Assembly (NCBI GenBank): GCA_963277665.1
Contig: OY728157.1
Coordinates: 372,014,067 to 372,078,066, forward strand
Length of the DNA: 64,000 nucleotides
Direction: 5' to 3'
Origin: Viscum album
Taxonomy: Eukaryota > Streptophyta > Magnoliopsida > Santalales > Viscaceae
In this document: positions 1-12,617 of the stretch, piece after piece
Layout: each line of letters starts with the position of its first letter
Numbering within the stretch: the stretch's first letter is position 1
The notes under the pieces: model-generated
Told to the model about the DNA's origin: nothing
The model's input: the letters and a program-made list of their open reading frames with translations, nothing else
Database searches by the model: none
Translations under genes and position numbers: made by a program

Positions 1-2279
1 TCCTTTATTTCTTTTTCCAATGGACATCCACCCCTCCCTTTCTCTTTATCCCCTTGATGATATATTATAGCTTTTGATCTCGATCATGCACTTAGATTCT
101 AACAGAGCACTATTCATCTCATTGGATTCTTGTCGATACATTCATAATTAAGTTTTATCCATTCAACATTTTTCTTCATCTCAATGATTATTTCTAGATG
201 TTGGATCATATGACCTATTTTCAAGATGTTGGACCATTCATCAGATCTCTTCTAATCCAAGCCAAAAAAGATGTTGATACTAGATGGGGAGAGTCATATG
301 AGAATGAGATTTGGTGGTTTATATTTCATCCCACAAGTTTTGTTTTTTAAAAAATTCCCATGTGTGCATGAAAATTTCATTAGGAATCATCTGTTTAATT
401 ATTGTGTCTTGATTATAGTCAGTATAACCATATTATATGACCCTTATTAAATATCAAATCCATAATTAGAGGTTGTGACCTCAATTATGACCACCCCATG
501 TTGGGTGTTCTTTATAATTGAGATTTTAATTGTTTGGCAAGTTCATCTGCACCACCATTTTGGTGTTCCAAGGCATCATCCAAATAACAGTAAGACATTT
601 TTAATTAAATGACTCATGAATTGGTGTTTGACTAGACTTGTATATGTTTGATCCACTTGTCCTTTCTAAGGTAAGTTTTTAAAATTAATTAATGAATCGT
701 AAATGGTACTTGGAAAGTATATATATTTTATATCACCTAGTATAGATCATTATAAATGAATTGCATGTGGTTGATTGTCCTTAACCCGCCTTGCCATGAT
801 TATGAAAGGTAACGGAGGGAAACAAGTAATTGATTATTAAATGAATAAAATGGTTGTATTTCCCTCTTGACCTTGTCAAACGAAATAATGAAAATGGCTT
901 GGACCAAATGAGTTATTAATAGGCATGAGTATTACAGGGAATAATTAAATAAATGAATTAAATAAAAGGTTTCTAATGTCTACAGACCTTGATACTAATA
1001 TAGGAGTGTTCATACTTGAGTTAGCCCTTGGATTGTGGAGGGAATGCCTTGAGTAATCATGGATTCCATTCTGATTCAAGGATGTCAGTTTCCAAGGATG
1101 ATTCCCACCTTGGAACCTGATCCTCATACATCCTTGGATGTTTGATATGACACCGTAGGATCCATCCATTATCTATCATATTTTAAGATTCCTTGGATAC
1201 ACTCCATGGTTCCTATTTCAATTTTACAGACATCAGTCACCTCAAATACTCTCTTGGGCCTAGTCACTACTTTCCCATTTTAATAAAGATGTTTTCTTTG
1301 GACTCGATTTGAATTATTTTTGTTGAATTCCATGGAAAATGATGCTTGGATTATACTCTTAACCCTTAGCTAGGCTATAGTTTCCTACCTAAGTTGGCTC
1401 AACCCCTGAGGTCATGGATTCCTTGGTAATTACCTTGGATACCTTCTTATTTAATAACATTACAGGATCCCTTATTATACCTTGGATCCTTCACTATTGT
1501 TATCATGTTAAGATTTCATTGCTAGTTATACCTCACATGACTTAATATTTAAACTGTAAATTAATTAATTAATGAACTATATATATTTTCATACTCTATC
1601 TGAGGTTGAAGTCGGTACTTGGGTATTTATGTTGTTATACTTATTTACTTTTTTATATGAATTATTTCACACTATTTCATCTTATATTTCATGGAATAGA
1701 TATTATAAACGACTTCAATGTTACCCTACTAAGTTTTATCTCACACCATATCTAGACCACTATTGGAACCCAGGTTGATTATATGTATGAAGTTATTGAC
1801 AAAAAGAAGTTAACTGGTTCAAACAATTGATTCCTTGCTTACATTAGGATGGAGCCTAGTCGCAGATGACCGAACTAGAGCTCGGGATAATGGGGATAGT
1901 TTTTGGATTATTTCTTCCTATTTTCATATAGAATTTACTTCCTACTGACTTATATCCATTTTTTACTTTTATAAACATGAAATGTATCATCATATTTTTA
2001 TATGATTATCATTTGTTTAGTCATTTATTATTCATATATACTTCTTCAATGTCATCTGTTTTTTATAATACATCCCTTATTTACCTATTATCTTATTTAT
2101 CTTTTATTATACACTCTGGTAATGAGGTAAAATTCTCCACATAAACACAACCTAGGCCCACACTACTAGTTGGAAATATCTGGATTTTGGTTATATTTAA
2201 TTGAGGCCATGTGGACCATCAGGCTCAGAGCACCTCTGAGTGGCACCTAGGTCTGGGATGTCAAATTGATCGTTGTGAA
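1..2279. other. Decayed AT-rich DNA, no gene recognised
   Basis: I see no domain or RNA gene here on either strand. The short open frames (74 and 68 codons) have no recognisable similarity. Between about 1,000 and 1,500 the word CCTTGG recurs many times (for example at 1,054, 1,132, 1,192 and 1,430), which suggests an old internally repetitive sequence such as the middle of a long LTR. A C-rich stretch around 2,145-2,265 resembles LTR-type sequence but has no partner copy in the window. Confidence 0.5.
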
Positions 2280-5200
2280 AAAAAAATCTTCCCCATTTTT
2301 AAATTCTTCATCTCCTTTTTATTTCAATTTTTGACCAATATTTAACATTTAAGTTTTCTATTTTTGATGTTATCCCCTTACGAATCAATATTTGAGTTAA
2401 TCTAACCATTGATATTCATCAAATATTCTTTCAAATTTGATTGATTTTTAGGTTTGGGATCAAAATATATTTGAGTATCATAAACTTTTAGGGGATACCA
2501 TTCATAGTTATAGGTTCAATACTAATTAGTATAACCATAACATCTATAAAATATAAAAAATCCCACTTTTTTATACCAAACCCCAAAATGGTACATTATT
2601 AACAAGAAAAAAATACTCAATTTCATAACATAAAAAATCCAAGTAAAACCTACATTTAAATCTTAAAAAACAAACACAATAAGTATTAATTGATTTCAAC
2701 AATTAAGCATAGTAAAAAATTAACAAATTTTCTGCTTCAAACACACTGAATGAGCAAATATTTCAAACTCTCAATTTTGAGAAAATAGGGTGATAGTATT
2801 GAAAAAAATAGTTTTGGTATGTTTATTTTTTTATTTAATTTTTGTTCTAATTTTTTATTTGATTGTTTTAATCAAGAAATACCAAATTTAATTCTTTCCT
2901 TAGAAACAATACCCAATTATTATTGAGTCATAGGTCTTAACAATCACCAAAAAATAAATTTTTATCTTCTACAGTAGCATAGAAATGAAGGGTCGAACCT
3001 AGGTGAAGGAGGGTGAATAATCTACGAGCTTTATTAATGACTAAAATACTAAAAACAGTTGATAAACATTAAAGAGAGAGAAATTTATGGTAAATATTAA
3101 ATTGAATCAGATTAAATTGAGTAAAGAAGTGAGTTTTTGGTTTTAATAGTTTTATAAACTTGAATAACGTAGTTGGATACATTCCAAGAGATAATCGAGG
3201 GGGTTAAATTGATGTAGCTTGTTGAAAATATAATGTTCTAGAAAATGGTTCCAACAAAACATAAAATATCGATCTCTAAATTTTTTAATAATATCTATTA
3301 ATAGTTATTTCTAATACTATATTCCAACACAATATTTTTCAATAATAGTTTTTATATATTAGAAAAAAAAGGAAGTGATTGACAGGTCATTCAAGAAAAT
3401 AAACTATCATTCATTCATGAATATATTAACAAACTAGAAAAACTACAATGACCTAAATGAGTTAACCACAGTGATGATTGTAATTGAAAGTGGATAACAC
3501 GATAAAAATATATTAGATATATAGAGGAATAAAAATATATACATTTTAGGGAGTATTCACTATCAATTGGATATCACTCTGTAACAAATTCACCTTAAAC
3601 TTTATCTCCTAAAGAAACTCTGACTCGTGATTCCTAAAATATTCTCACCCAATCTTGTTCTCCTAGTCCTCTATGTCTCCCCCAAACTTTTCATACATTT
3701 ATAAATCTCTCTCTCCATTATAGTCCCCCCTAGGAATTAAAAGGATTTCATTATACATTTACTCACAATAAGTGACTCTAATATCACTTCCCAAATCTCT
3801 ATGTAGTGCCTTTTACATTTAATTATCTCCTTCATGGTGACTCAATCTAACCTTTAAAATTTAATGAACTCCCCCACATGCATATAATTTATCACCACAT
3901 AACTAGTACCGAGATGAAGTCCTAGGTTGATTCTCTCAACAAAGATTCACCGACAATCTTCAAAATCTCCCTAGTACCTAGTTTAATTGGGTTTCACTCT
4001 TCCTTGCTTTGATTTTGAGTTGTAAGATTAAAGATCCATGTGGATTTTAATATGATTTAACACTCATAAAATATGGTAATGTTCAAAATGTTACATATGA
4101 CCAACTTAATATTTTATAAAGGATGGGATATTATGTATCCAAAAAAAATATTATTCAATACTTTAAAAATATTAGGTATCACTGAAATTATCTAGAATAT
4201 ATTACCTTAGAACTTCACTAGATTTTTATCTAAGGTAAAATATTATGTATCCTATGAACTAGATGAAAATTATCCTACTAATGCATCCCTTTTTCTGTTT
4301 TTTATTTTTTCCTAAGTATAGAATGTTATTTATCTCCTTCTATCATAGAAAATATATTACACATCCCTTATTCTGGTGAGAAAATGTTACATATCATTTT
4401 TATTTCTTCAAATTATCTAAGTAAATAATATTATGTTGCACAAGAATAATGTCACACACAACATCAATACATTACATATCTATACCTGCAAGAAAATATT
4501 CAATGCATTTGAAATTTTATCAATTAAAAATGAAATATATTTTGTTTAACTAGATTCAACTATTGTTTTCAAAACATAAATGGATGAGATTTAAATTAAT
4601 TACAACAAAACATATTTAAAATAAAAACATGGAACATTAGAAATATTAAACCCAAAGACCAAAAACCATTAGAACTTTTCCAAAATAATATTTCAATTAA
4701 TTTTCCACCTAAATTAACTAAAGGATGAGTTATTAAAATATATGAAAATTTAGGAAAATAATATTAATCAATTAAGAACCAAAAATTAAAAATTTAATAA
4801 AAATATTCAAATATTATTATTTTCAATACAATGTTACCAATAATCAATTAATTTCTAATAAAATACATATGTTTACCAAAATCACTAGAATTTAATGAGA
4901 AATGTGGAAAAGAAGTGTCAAAATTAATCCATATCTGATAACCATCACATTACCTATTTAGAATAAAATTCTAAAATGTATAAAGGTTATGTTTGATTAT
5001 TTAAATAAAACTTTAATGAGAGGTATGAATGTGAATAAATATAATAAAAAATAAATTTGAAGTTAATGAATGAATAATAGGAAGAACATTCACTATTAGA
5101 TTTTATTGTAATATGTTACTAAACCCAAATGAATTATAGGGATGATAATAATTGAATTAATAAGTATATAAGAGAGAAAATTTAAACATAGAAAGGGTAA

Positions 5201-5714
5201 ATTATAAGTAAATCCTAACTTATAACTTCTTAAGTTTCTATAAAATTTATTTGGGGTTCAATTCCTATTATATTTTCTAACCTAATCCCCAAAAATAACT
5301 AGACCTTTCTATGATACCAACAATGGAAAATTTTATCTCATTCACAAATGATTACCTCATTATTAAAATAATAATCCATAAAATATCCCTAAAATCCATA
5401 GGTCCATAATATTTTTGGAAATATGGTACATCTTAAAACAATATCACAGTCTTTTACTTTCACCATCATAACATTCTCCAAGATCTCAATGTACTTTTAT
5501 TATTGATTGTGACAACATGGGGACATACATAAAATAAGGGTTGATCCAATAATCATGGTAAGGGTGAAAAATAGGATATACATGGCGTGAAATAGGAAGA
5601 TTCAATAATCATAACATGGAATCAACAAAGGGAAGGATAAAAAAATCACATAAAAACATGGTATAAATTACATGATTTCACTAGATCATGGTAATCTTTA
5701 GAATCATAAGAATA
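2280..5714. other. AT-rich intergenic or decayed repeat sequence
   Basis: Very AT-rich DNA with many homopolymer runs and no open frame of useful length. No protein motif was found on either strand. It lies just outside the tentative left LTR of copia element A, so it may be older flanking repeat DNA. Confidence 0.5.
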
Positions 5715-7190
5715 TTATTCAATCAGGTAATAAATTTTTGATAGTTTTAAGATGGATGAATTCAATTCTAATCAAACTTATAATTTTCCCACTCTAGAAT
5801 GTAAACTATTTATAGGTTAAAAATATGAACATATCAGCATACAAAAAAGTATGAACATAGTTGAAATTAAATGTTGGAAGTTAAAAATATAAGTCGAGGT
5901 AGAAACCCAAATTAAAAATTAACCACAATATAAAAACTATTCATATGGATCTGGATCATAATCGTATAACCCCTTTAACATATATATTCATAGGATACTG
6001 TAGTTCTTATCAAGGTAACTCTTTTCTTTTATCCCAAAGTGGAAAAAGGATCAGTAACTAGATTCAAGGTATGCAGGTTCCAAATAACAAGCTTCATCAA
6101 TCACACTGGATTAAAAGATACAGGTTCGCCACTAAGAAATACTTGGAACAAACATAGATAACATGTATCTCTATACTTGATTTCCTCTTTGTTCAAACTG
6201 ATTGGAAGCATGTACAACACAAGGACTTCATCAAACCAATAGTTCCAAAGAAAGCATATTCCTATCCTAAGAAACCTACCAATCTCATAGGATGGGAAAA
6301 AATAATTACAAAATAAAGACTTAGATATTTTACATCAAAAACCTCAAAATGGAATCTCTAAGAAAAAACACTGAAAAAATACAATATAAGTATCTCAAAA
6401 GAACTAAGGTAGTTCAAAGCTCAAATATAATATCCTCGACATCTATGTTCCTTTCCTTGAATCCTCGATCTAATTTATAAAAATTGGTGAAACTAACTCC
6501 TCTATGTTCTTCAGGTTCAGTTATAAAAACATTAGAATATTAAGGTTGTCTTTCATTGAAATTGTTCAGTGTGACAACACATAATTCCATAAACAAGATA
6601 GGTTACTTCATATTACCATAATATATCATCAGAAATTAATTTTTCATCATAATATATCATATAAAAAATACTTCAGTTTAACTCAAATTTAGTAGAATGA
6701 AATGTATTGTGATTTTTAAAATAAAGGATGTGAAATAGGCCTTTTGACTCAACAATCTTCCCATTTTTTAAAATCATAATACATGAAAGAAAAAAGAAAA
6801 TTTTGAATAAAACATACAATGAAAACCCACTTGTAAATTACCATATAATTCCATTTGAGTATAAAATCCATTATTCTAAAATAATCACTTAAAAATATAT
6901 GTTACTAAAAAAATACAATTTAATATAAGGAAATATTATTGAATTCGTTAAATTCTCCCAAGTCTCAAAAGTATCCTTCCCTTTGAATTTCAAAAAAAAT
7001 AACCATAAATGAGTAATAAAGTTGGAAAAAGTTCAAATCTATATAAATTCTACTTATTTTACTCCTCCATCGGATATGCAATGGATGTTAAGAAAATGTA
7101 CCTCCTTTGTAAATATTTCTCCCCCAAAAAACATTCTTTGAATTTTAGACTTCTTCACCTTTAATTTTTCCCATTAACTTAGACCTTTCT
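5715..7190 (-). mobile_element. Element A: 3' LTR of a decayed Ty1/copia element (limits approximate)
   Basis: The stretch from about 5,720 to 6,245 is homologous, in the same orientation, to about 22,183-22,715. Shared landmarks in the same order are AATGTAAACTATT, a TATATATTCA-AGGATA block, TTTTATCCCAAAG, and the string around CTTCATCAATC. The copia protein fragments between the two copies all read on the minus strand, so this left copy is the downstream (3') LTR. The inner edge is uncertain: pyrimidine-rich tracts containing CTCCCCC at 7,117 and 7,187 would be polypurine tracts on the minus strand, and I placed the edge near the second. The outer edge has lost its terminal dinucleotide. 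The copies have diverged a lot, so this is an old insertion. Confidence 0.6.
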
Positions 7191-7766
7191 CCCCCATTAA
7201 AAAATTTTCAAATAACACACAACTATTATCCACCTTTTTGGATTGTAAAAAAACACACACAAAAAATAAGGATGTATAAAATAATAAGTTAAGTAAAAAA
7301 GGTAAAATACCCATCTAAGAGATATCTTTAGATACATACTAATGAACATCTTCTAGTGAAGATAGTTTTGGGATTTTATTTGAAAAACATATAATTAACT
7401 TTATTAGTTACTCTTAGAGAATATTAAATTTATTTATAAGAGTTACCAAAAACCAATATATTTTTTTCTTCAATGATTCAATCAAAGAATAAAGCATGAA
7501 TTTCAATGAAAAATAAAAAGAATAAAATAAAACAGATAGATGTCATATATAAGAGTATAATTTTCAATATCATTATTCACCCATAAGAGTTAGAAAGATA
7601 AATATTAAATATTAACTAAAGAATATATAAAAGTATTACATCTAAATAATTGTTCATATGTAAGAGTAAAAATATAATATGTAAAAAAACAAAAAAAACA
7701 TATATAAGAATAAATTAAATATAATTCATAACAATATATTAGAAAAAAATGAATGAATACATTAAA

Positions 7767-7790
7767 ATATATATATATATATATATATAT
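7767..7790. repeat. (AT)12 microsatellite
   Basis: Twelve uninterrupted AT dinucleotides inside AT-rich DNA of the copia 3' region. Confidence 0.95.
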
Positions 7791-8220
7791 TCAATCCACA
7801 TAGGATATCTTCATAAGATAAATCCAATTGAGTTAAATATACCTTATGGAAGATAACTACCAGTAATTTCATCAGCCAATGTACATATATAAGGTGTATT
7901 TTTTGAAGATTTTTAAAATAGATCATGTAACTTCTGTTCAAAATTATCTTAGAAAATGTAAATCACATAAATAAAGAGTTATTAAAATTCTATATAAAAA
8001 ATGAATTTTATCCCTTTTTCTTGAGGAGTTTTGCAATGATAAGAGAATAAAAAATAAGAATAAATTGATCACTTAACATTGATCATACCAATTTTCTATT
8101 TAATTCATTTGAATCTATAAAAATGAAAAGTTTTAGTAAAATATATCTAGGATGATCTTTAGTTCTGATAAATTCAAGAATAATATCTCTTTTTAGTGTG
8201 TAGACCTAGAGGAATTGGTG

Positions 8221-8223
<3 letters not shown>

Positions 8224-8258
<35 letters not shown>
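8224..8258. repeat. (TA)17 microsatellite
   Basis: About seventeen uninterrupted TA dinucleotides. They lie immediately downstream of the last readable copia RNase H residues on the minus strand, so the tract grew at or near the end of the decayed pol gene. Confidence 0.95.
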
Positions 8259-8260
<2 letters not shown>

Positions 8261-9279
8261 CTATCTCTGTTGTGAATGATATACTGGGTTCTAAGACAAA
8301 TAAATAGCATGATGGTAACATAAATAATTGGAGTCAGAGTAAAACTCATCTTGAAATCTATGAATTTGTATTGAATATACTGTAATTGAGTGAAAAAAAT
8401 TATAGTTTTTACATATTTATATTTAGTAGTTGAAAGTAAAACTAAATGTTTCCTATTCATGGTCAAAGAGACTAAATATTCATAATGAAATTAAAAGGTT
8501 CTGAAATTTATCTTTGGATTTATTTGAAAGCCTCTGCAATCAGCATCAAAATTACTCTTAAGTAAAAAATCATTTCTAAAAGAACAAAATAGTCAGAGTT
8601 CCAATTTTCCTTTAAGTTAAAGGAATAACCATTTGACTATATTAATATGGGGTTATTTCTAATAATTTTTAAATCTAAAATATAAGAAAATAGAGTACAT
8701 AATGTCAATTAGACAAGCTATCAAGAAAAGTAAACTTTTAATTATACATATAGACAATCTATGATCAACTAGCCTCCCAAATTCATCAAGATCAAGTTTA
8801 CATGAGGTACCTTGTAGAATTTTAATACTATAATAATTATCATAATAAAAATGATTAAATAAATCTCTGATATAACTATGTGGAGTTTATATAGTCCCTT
8901 TTAGTATTTTATTTATTTGGAATCTTATAAAGTAGTTAAATTCACCCATCAAACTCATCTCAAATTCATTTTATATAAGTTGTAAAACTATTCACAAGTG
9001 TATTTTGGGTTGAAAAAAAAAATTGATGAAAATATATTTACCTGATTATAGTTCTATTAAAAAACTCTTGATAAAAATATTTGGATATTCATTTCCTATA
9101 ATAAATTTGTTTCAAAGTAAGAAACTTTATAATTTATCATACCAAGATCTTGAGGCTTATTTAAGTCCATAAAGTTCCTTAGTATGTTTAAAAACTTGTT
9201 ATAGGATATTAATAAATTTTATAAATAAGAATTTATTCAATAAAAACTTCCTCCTGAACATAACTATTAATGAAGGAAC
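8225..9279 (-). pseudogene. Element A: copia reverse transcriptase (C-terminal part) and RNase H, decayed
   Basis: Read on the minus strand from 9,279 downward, the fragments follow the order of a Ty1/copia polyprotein. First comes a frame with KELYGLK, then SRSWYDKL, which matches the 'ALYGLKQAPRAWY' region of copia RT (9,130-9,200). Next is NEFEMSLMGEFNYF (about 8,945-8,985), which matches the 'FEMSMMGELxxFLGLQ' motif. Last is an open stretch at 8,257-8,466 with NRKHLVLLSTTKYKYV and, later, IIYVTIMLFICL and HNRDR. These match the copia RNase H motifs 'SRKQxxVxLSTTEAEY', 'CDNxSAI' and 'H.RTKH'. Several residues of the RNase H active site are changed and stops interrupt the frame, so the enzyme is dead. 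The N-terminal half of the RT lies about 9.3 kb away at 18,611 onward, because element B is inserted between them. Confidence 0.88.
9275..9279. repeat. Target-site duplication of element B, left copy (GGAAC)
   Basis: GGAAC directly precedes the TGTAGAGACC start of the left LTR and is repeated exactly at 18,606-18,610 after the right LTR. Confidence 0.95.
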
Positions 9280-12200
9280 TGTAGAGACCCATATCTTGAC
9301 GTACAATGTCATTACATTACTTTTTCGGAATACTTAGTACATTACAAAAACACACACACAAGGACCGTAATAGTTTAGTGTCTTTGGAAACTCGGACTAT
9401 AATCTTCTAATCGTGGTGAAAGATCTTCAAAATCTCCCATAAAGATCTTCCTCCTTTTTTTTACCTAAAACCTTTATTTATATCCTGGGGAAAAGAAAAC
9501 ATAAAAGGGTGAGCTCAAATTCTCAGTAAGGGTAAACAAAATAAATATCAATCACATCATATTCATAAGAACATAGCATTTTGGAAATCATAACCTGCAA
9601 AAGAGAGCATAATTTCATAATCATGGGATAGCAGTGAAAAAGTAATCCCAATAATCATAACTTAAAACATGAATCTTTGTGGCATACACACATAATCATA
9701 GAGAATCATTTCTTGTTAGTCAAGACTAATTTCCAAGACTATCTTAGTGGACAAAGTCCCTTTCTGAATCGAGTAACCCTCGTTTCAGTCCTGTTTCACT
9801 GAACCGGTATAACCTACCGTTCCAGCCCTGTCTATCTCATGAGATATAAAATCTTTACCCAATGCATTGGAGGGAGATATAGGTCCCACCCATCTCATAA
9901 TGAATCCTTTCTTATGTGTGCCACATAATCATAAATCATACATCATCGCATAACACATGTAACAAAAATGGGATTCTTGAAACATCATGACATCATAAAA
10001 CAAATCATATAAGGTAAATGACTTCATAAAAATAATTCCCTCAAAACATAATCAAATCAATGTAATAATAGGGATAAAAACATAACCCTATATTATCTTA
10101 GATGGAAAATAATTTTGATAAAACATTTGAACTCCATTCTTGAGGAAAATATCTTTTATTCTTCAAAAACATTTTTCCTTTCATAACATGTCATAAAACT
10201 TTAAAATAAAAGAAGTTGATTAAAAATAAACTTGAAAACTTGTAAAGTAAGCTTCTTGGAAATAATGTGTAAAAATACATTCATGTCGTATAAGTTAAAA
10301 AAAACATTCTTTGTACTTTTGTCGGAAAAGTCAAAAAGTACCTCGTACGAAAAACGACAAAAGATTCCTTTCATATTCTTTACTAAAAACTCACTGAAGG
10401 GTAAAATTGGATTTAAGAAATTGTAGGTGGATGGAAGTAATATTACATATTGATGAAACATGGATGTGGATGATAAAATACACCCCAGTAAATACTTATG
10501 AATAAACAATCTCGGATAAAAATGAGATTGTGATATTTCCCTTACCTTATGTCCGACTTGCTTTGTAAGTGTCCGAACCTCCTCTTCTTTGGAACGCCTC
10601 TTTGAATCCTTCACTTAAAGAACTAAGATTGGTCTTTGGAGAAGACCAGGACCTCTAGGATTATTCTAGGGAAGTGGAGAGGAGAAAATGGTAGGGGTTG
10701 GCCGAGCTTGAGTGCTCAAATTGGTGTGAGGAGGAGGGGGAGGAGGTGCCCTTTTATAAGGGAGGAGAGGGGCACCATAGGAATATCTCAAAATATTATT
10801 TTATATTAAAGTCAAAATCGGTTTATAATGGTTCCAAAGGGTCTTATTTCGAAGCTAAAGTGGGGATGGGTCGAAATCCTATCAACCAATAGGATTTAGA
10901 CAAGTTTAGGGTATTATTTTAACCTTATCAATTAGATTTAACTCTAAGTTAATTAATTTAACTTTTACCGTGTCTTTTTGTTTTCTTTCACTATATGGTT
11001 AATAAACTTACTATAACATGCCAAACGAACCCCAAATTGTTTATTATTAATATATATATCCTTATCTAAGTCATTTGGCCGAACCATAGATTTTTAGGAA
11101 TAAAATAACAATTAATAATATAATATTTGATTTAAAAACTATTTTGTGTCAATTTTGACACTATTTGATATATGATTTTTGTGAAAGTCATAACAGAATT
11201 ATATGTTCGAACCAAGTTTATTACATCAACACTAATATATCATAGTAACCTAGAAAATTAGTGGAATTCATAAAAAGTCTCAAATTACATTCATTTGAGT
11301 ATTTATAACATCAATTATGTTAATATTTCCTTAAAAGGGTAATTACTGCATCATCGTTGTGTCATAAATAAATTAATTTATTTAATTTCTAAAAATTATA
11401 AATAAAATATCATTATGTATGAAATCTTTTTATCTTTCTAATGAATATTTATAGTCGAATTTATCTTATGTATTACCCCATATTAAAAATGTTTTAGTGA
11501 ATAAACTTTGATTTTAACTCTTTTAACTCTTCTTTGAATTAAATAATAATAAATGTCCTAATCTAATCCAAGTGGGCCTAAATGATAATATTTTACACTT
11601 AAGGTTGTTTTTGGTCGAGATACACTTGTCCAATAGAATTAGGACATGTGTTAGGGTAATATTAATATCATTCTTACCCTTAATTACCCTATTTACTTTT
11701 AACCGTGGTAAATAAAAGTAAAAAGTTACTATTCACCAAAAATTATTTTCATCTCATTGAACCACATTTTACTTACTGAAATCAACCGTGTCTCTCGGAT
11801 TTTTGAAATTCCATTCACAGAAGCGGTAAAATTAAGTTTTATGAAAAATTCAGTTTTTTTAACTACCACTTAGTAGTTTCACTATTCATCAAAAAATGAA
11901 GGTTTTCAGAAAAATGCCAAAATTTCATCCTAAGCTATATTTCATATTCCGAATTCAAAAATGAAGTCTATTTTACCAAATTCATAACATAGAAGTTTCA
12001 TTAATTAATTTTATAATTAAATCCCGCTGTTAAAACAAATAGCGTGTTTTTAAGAAACAATATCTATCAAAAGATTGACACTTGTTTATGTCTGGTTTAA
12101 ATGTGCAATTACATCCAATGACCAACATTGTATTAAATTGTAAAAATATATTCTAAATATACTTTAAAACTACTCCAATTAATAATTTATCACTATTAAT

Positions 12201-12601
12201 TATTTCGATTAAAAAAGTTGTTTTTTAATTATAATTTAGTAATTTTCACTTTTCATCAGAATATGAAAGTTATCCGAAATGTACCAAAATTTCACCTTAG
12301 GCTAAATTCGATACTCCGAATCCAAAAATGAAGTTCATTTTGAAAAATAAGATTTACAGAATTTTAAAAAGTGGTTATTACTATTCATAACGGCTAGTTT
12401 TAATAACATTTTAATAGCATATCGCTGTTTAGTGAAACTCGTTATTGCGTACTACACACGCTATCGAGGAAGGTCGCGATTGCGTGTAATTCAAGGCAAG
12501 TCAAGGATGCGTGTTGTGAAAGCTCTTTTTGGTGTAGCGTACAACACAAGACATTAATAAAATTAAAAAGAATATTTTTTATAAAATCTTGGGCTGTTAC
12601 A
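9280..12601 (-). repeat. Element B: 3' LTR (left copy)
   Basis: A 3,322-bp repeat that begins TGTAGAGACC and ends CTGTTACA in plus-strand reading, so it has TG...CA ends. It is the 3' LTR because the polypurine tract abuts its right end. It differs from the right copy by scattered substitutions and small indels, including a 7-bp gap near 9,627 and a one-base change in the A run near 10,303. A TATA box lies at 10,751-10,760. Confidence 0.95.
10751..10760 (-). promoter_or_regulatory. TATA box of the element B 3' LTR
   Basis: CTTATAAAAG on the minus strand, in a locally GC-richer context, at the same place in both B LTRs and also in the F LTR (61,846-61,855). Conservation across LTRs of different elements supports a real core promoter that defines the U3/R border. 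Confidence 0.7.
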
Positions 12602-12617
12602 TTCTACCCCCCTTAAA
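12602..12617 (-). promoter_or_regulatory. Element B: polypurine tract
   Basis: On the minus strand this reads TTTAAGGGGGGTAGAA directly before the LTR start TGTAACAG. This is the plus-strand priming site used in reverse transcription. The sequence just upstream (a GAAATT-rich stretch) resembles that beside the polypurine tracts of E and F. Confidence 0.92.

Noticed and set aside
2988..3010. B-box-like GGTTCGACCC on the minus strand
   Set aside because: No A box, T-arm stem or pol III stop accompanies it.
10201..10614. 137-codon open frame inside the B left LTR, with a 110-codon version at 16,286-16,618 in the right LTR
   Set aside because: The first codon is GTG rather than ATG in both. The frames differ at the C-terminus because of one base in an A run, and I know no such protein. 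The similarity is explained by the LTRs being copies of each other.
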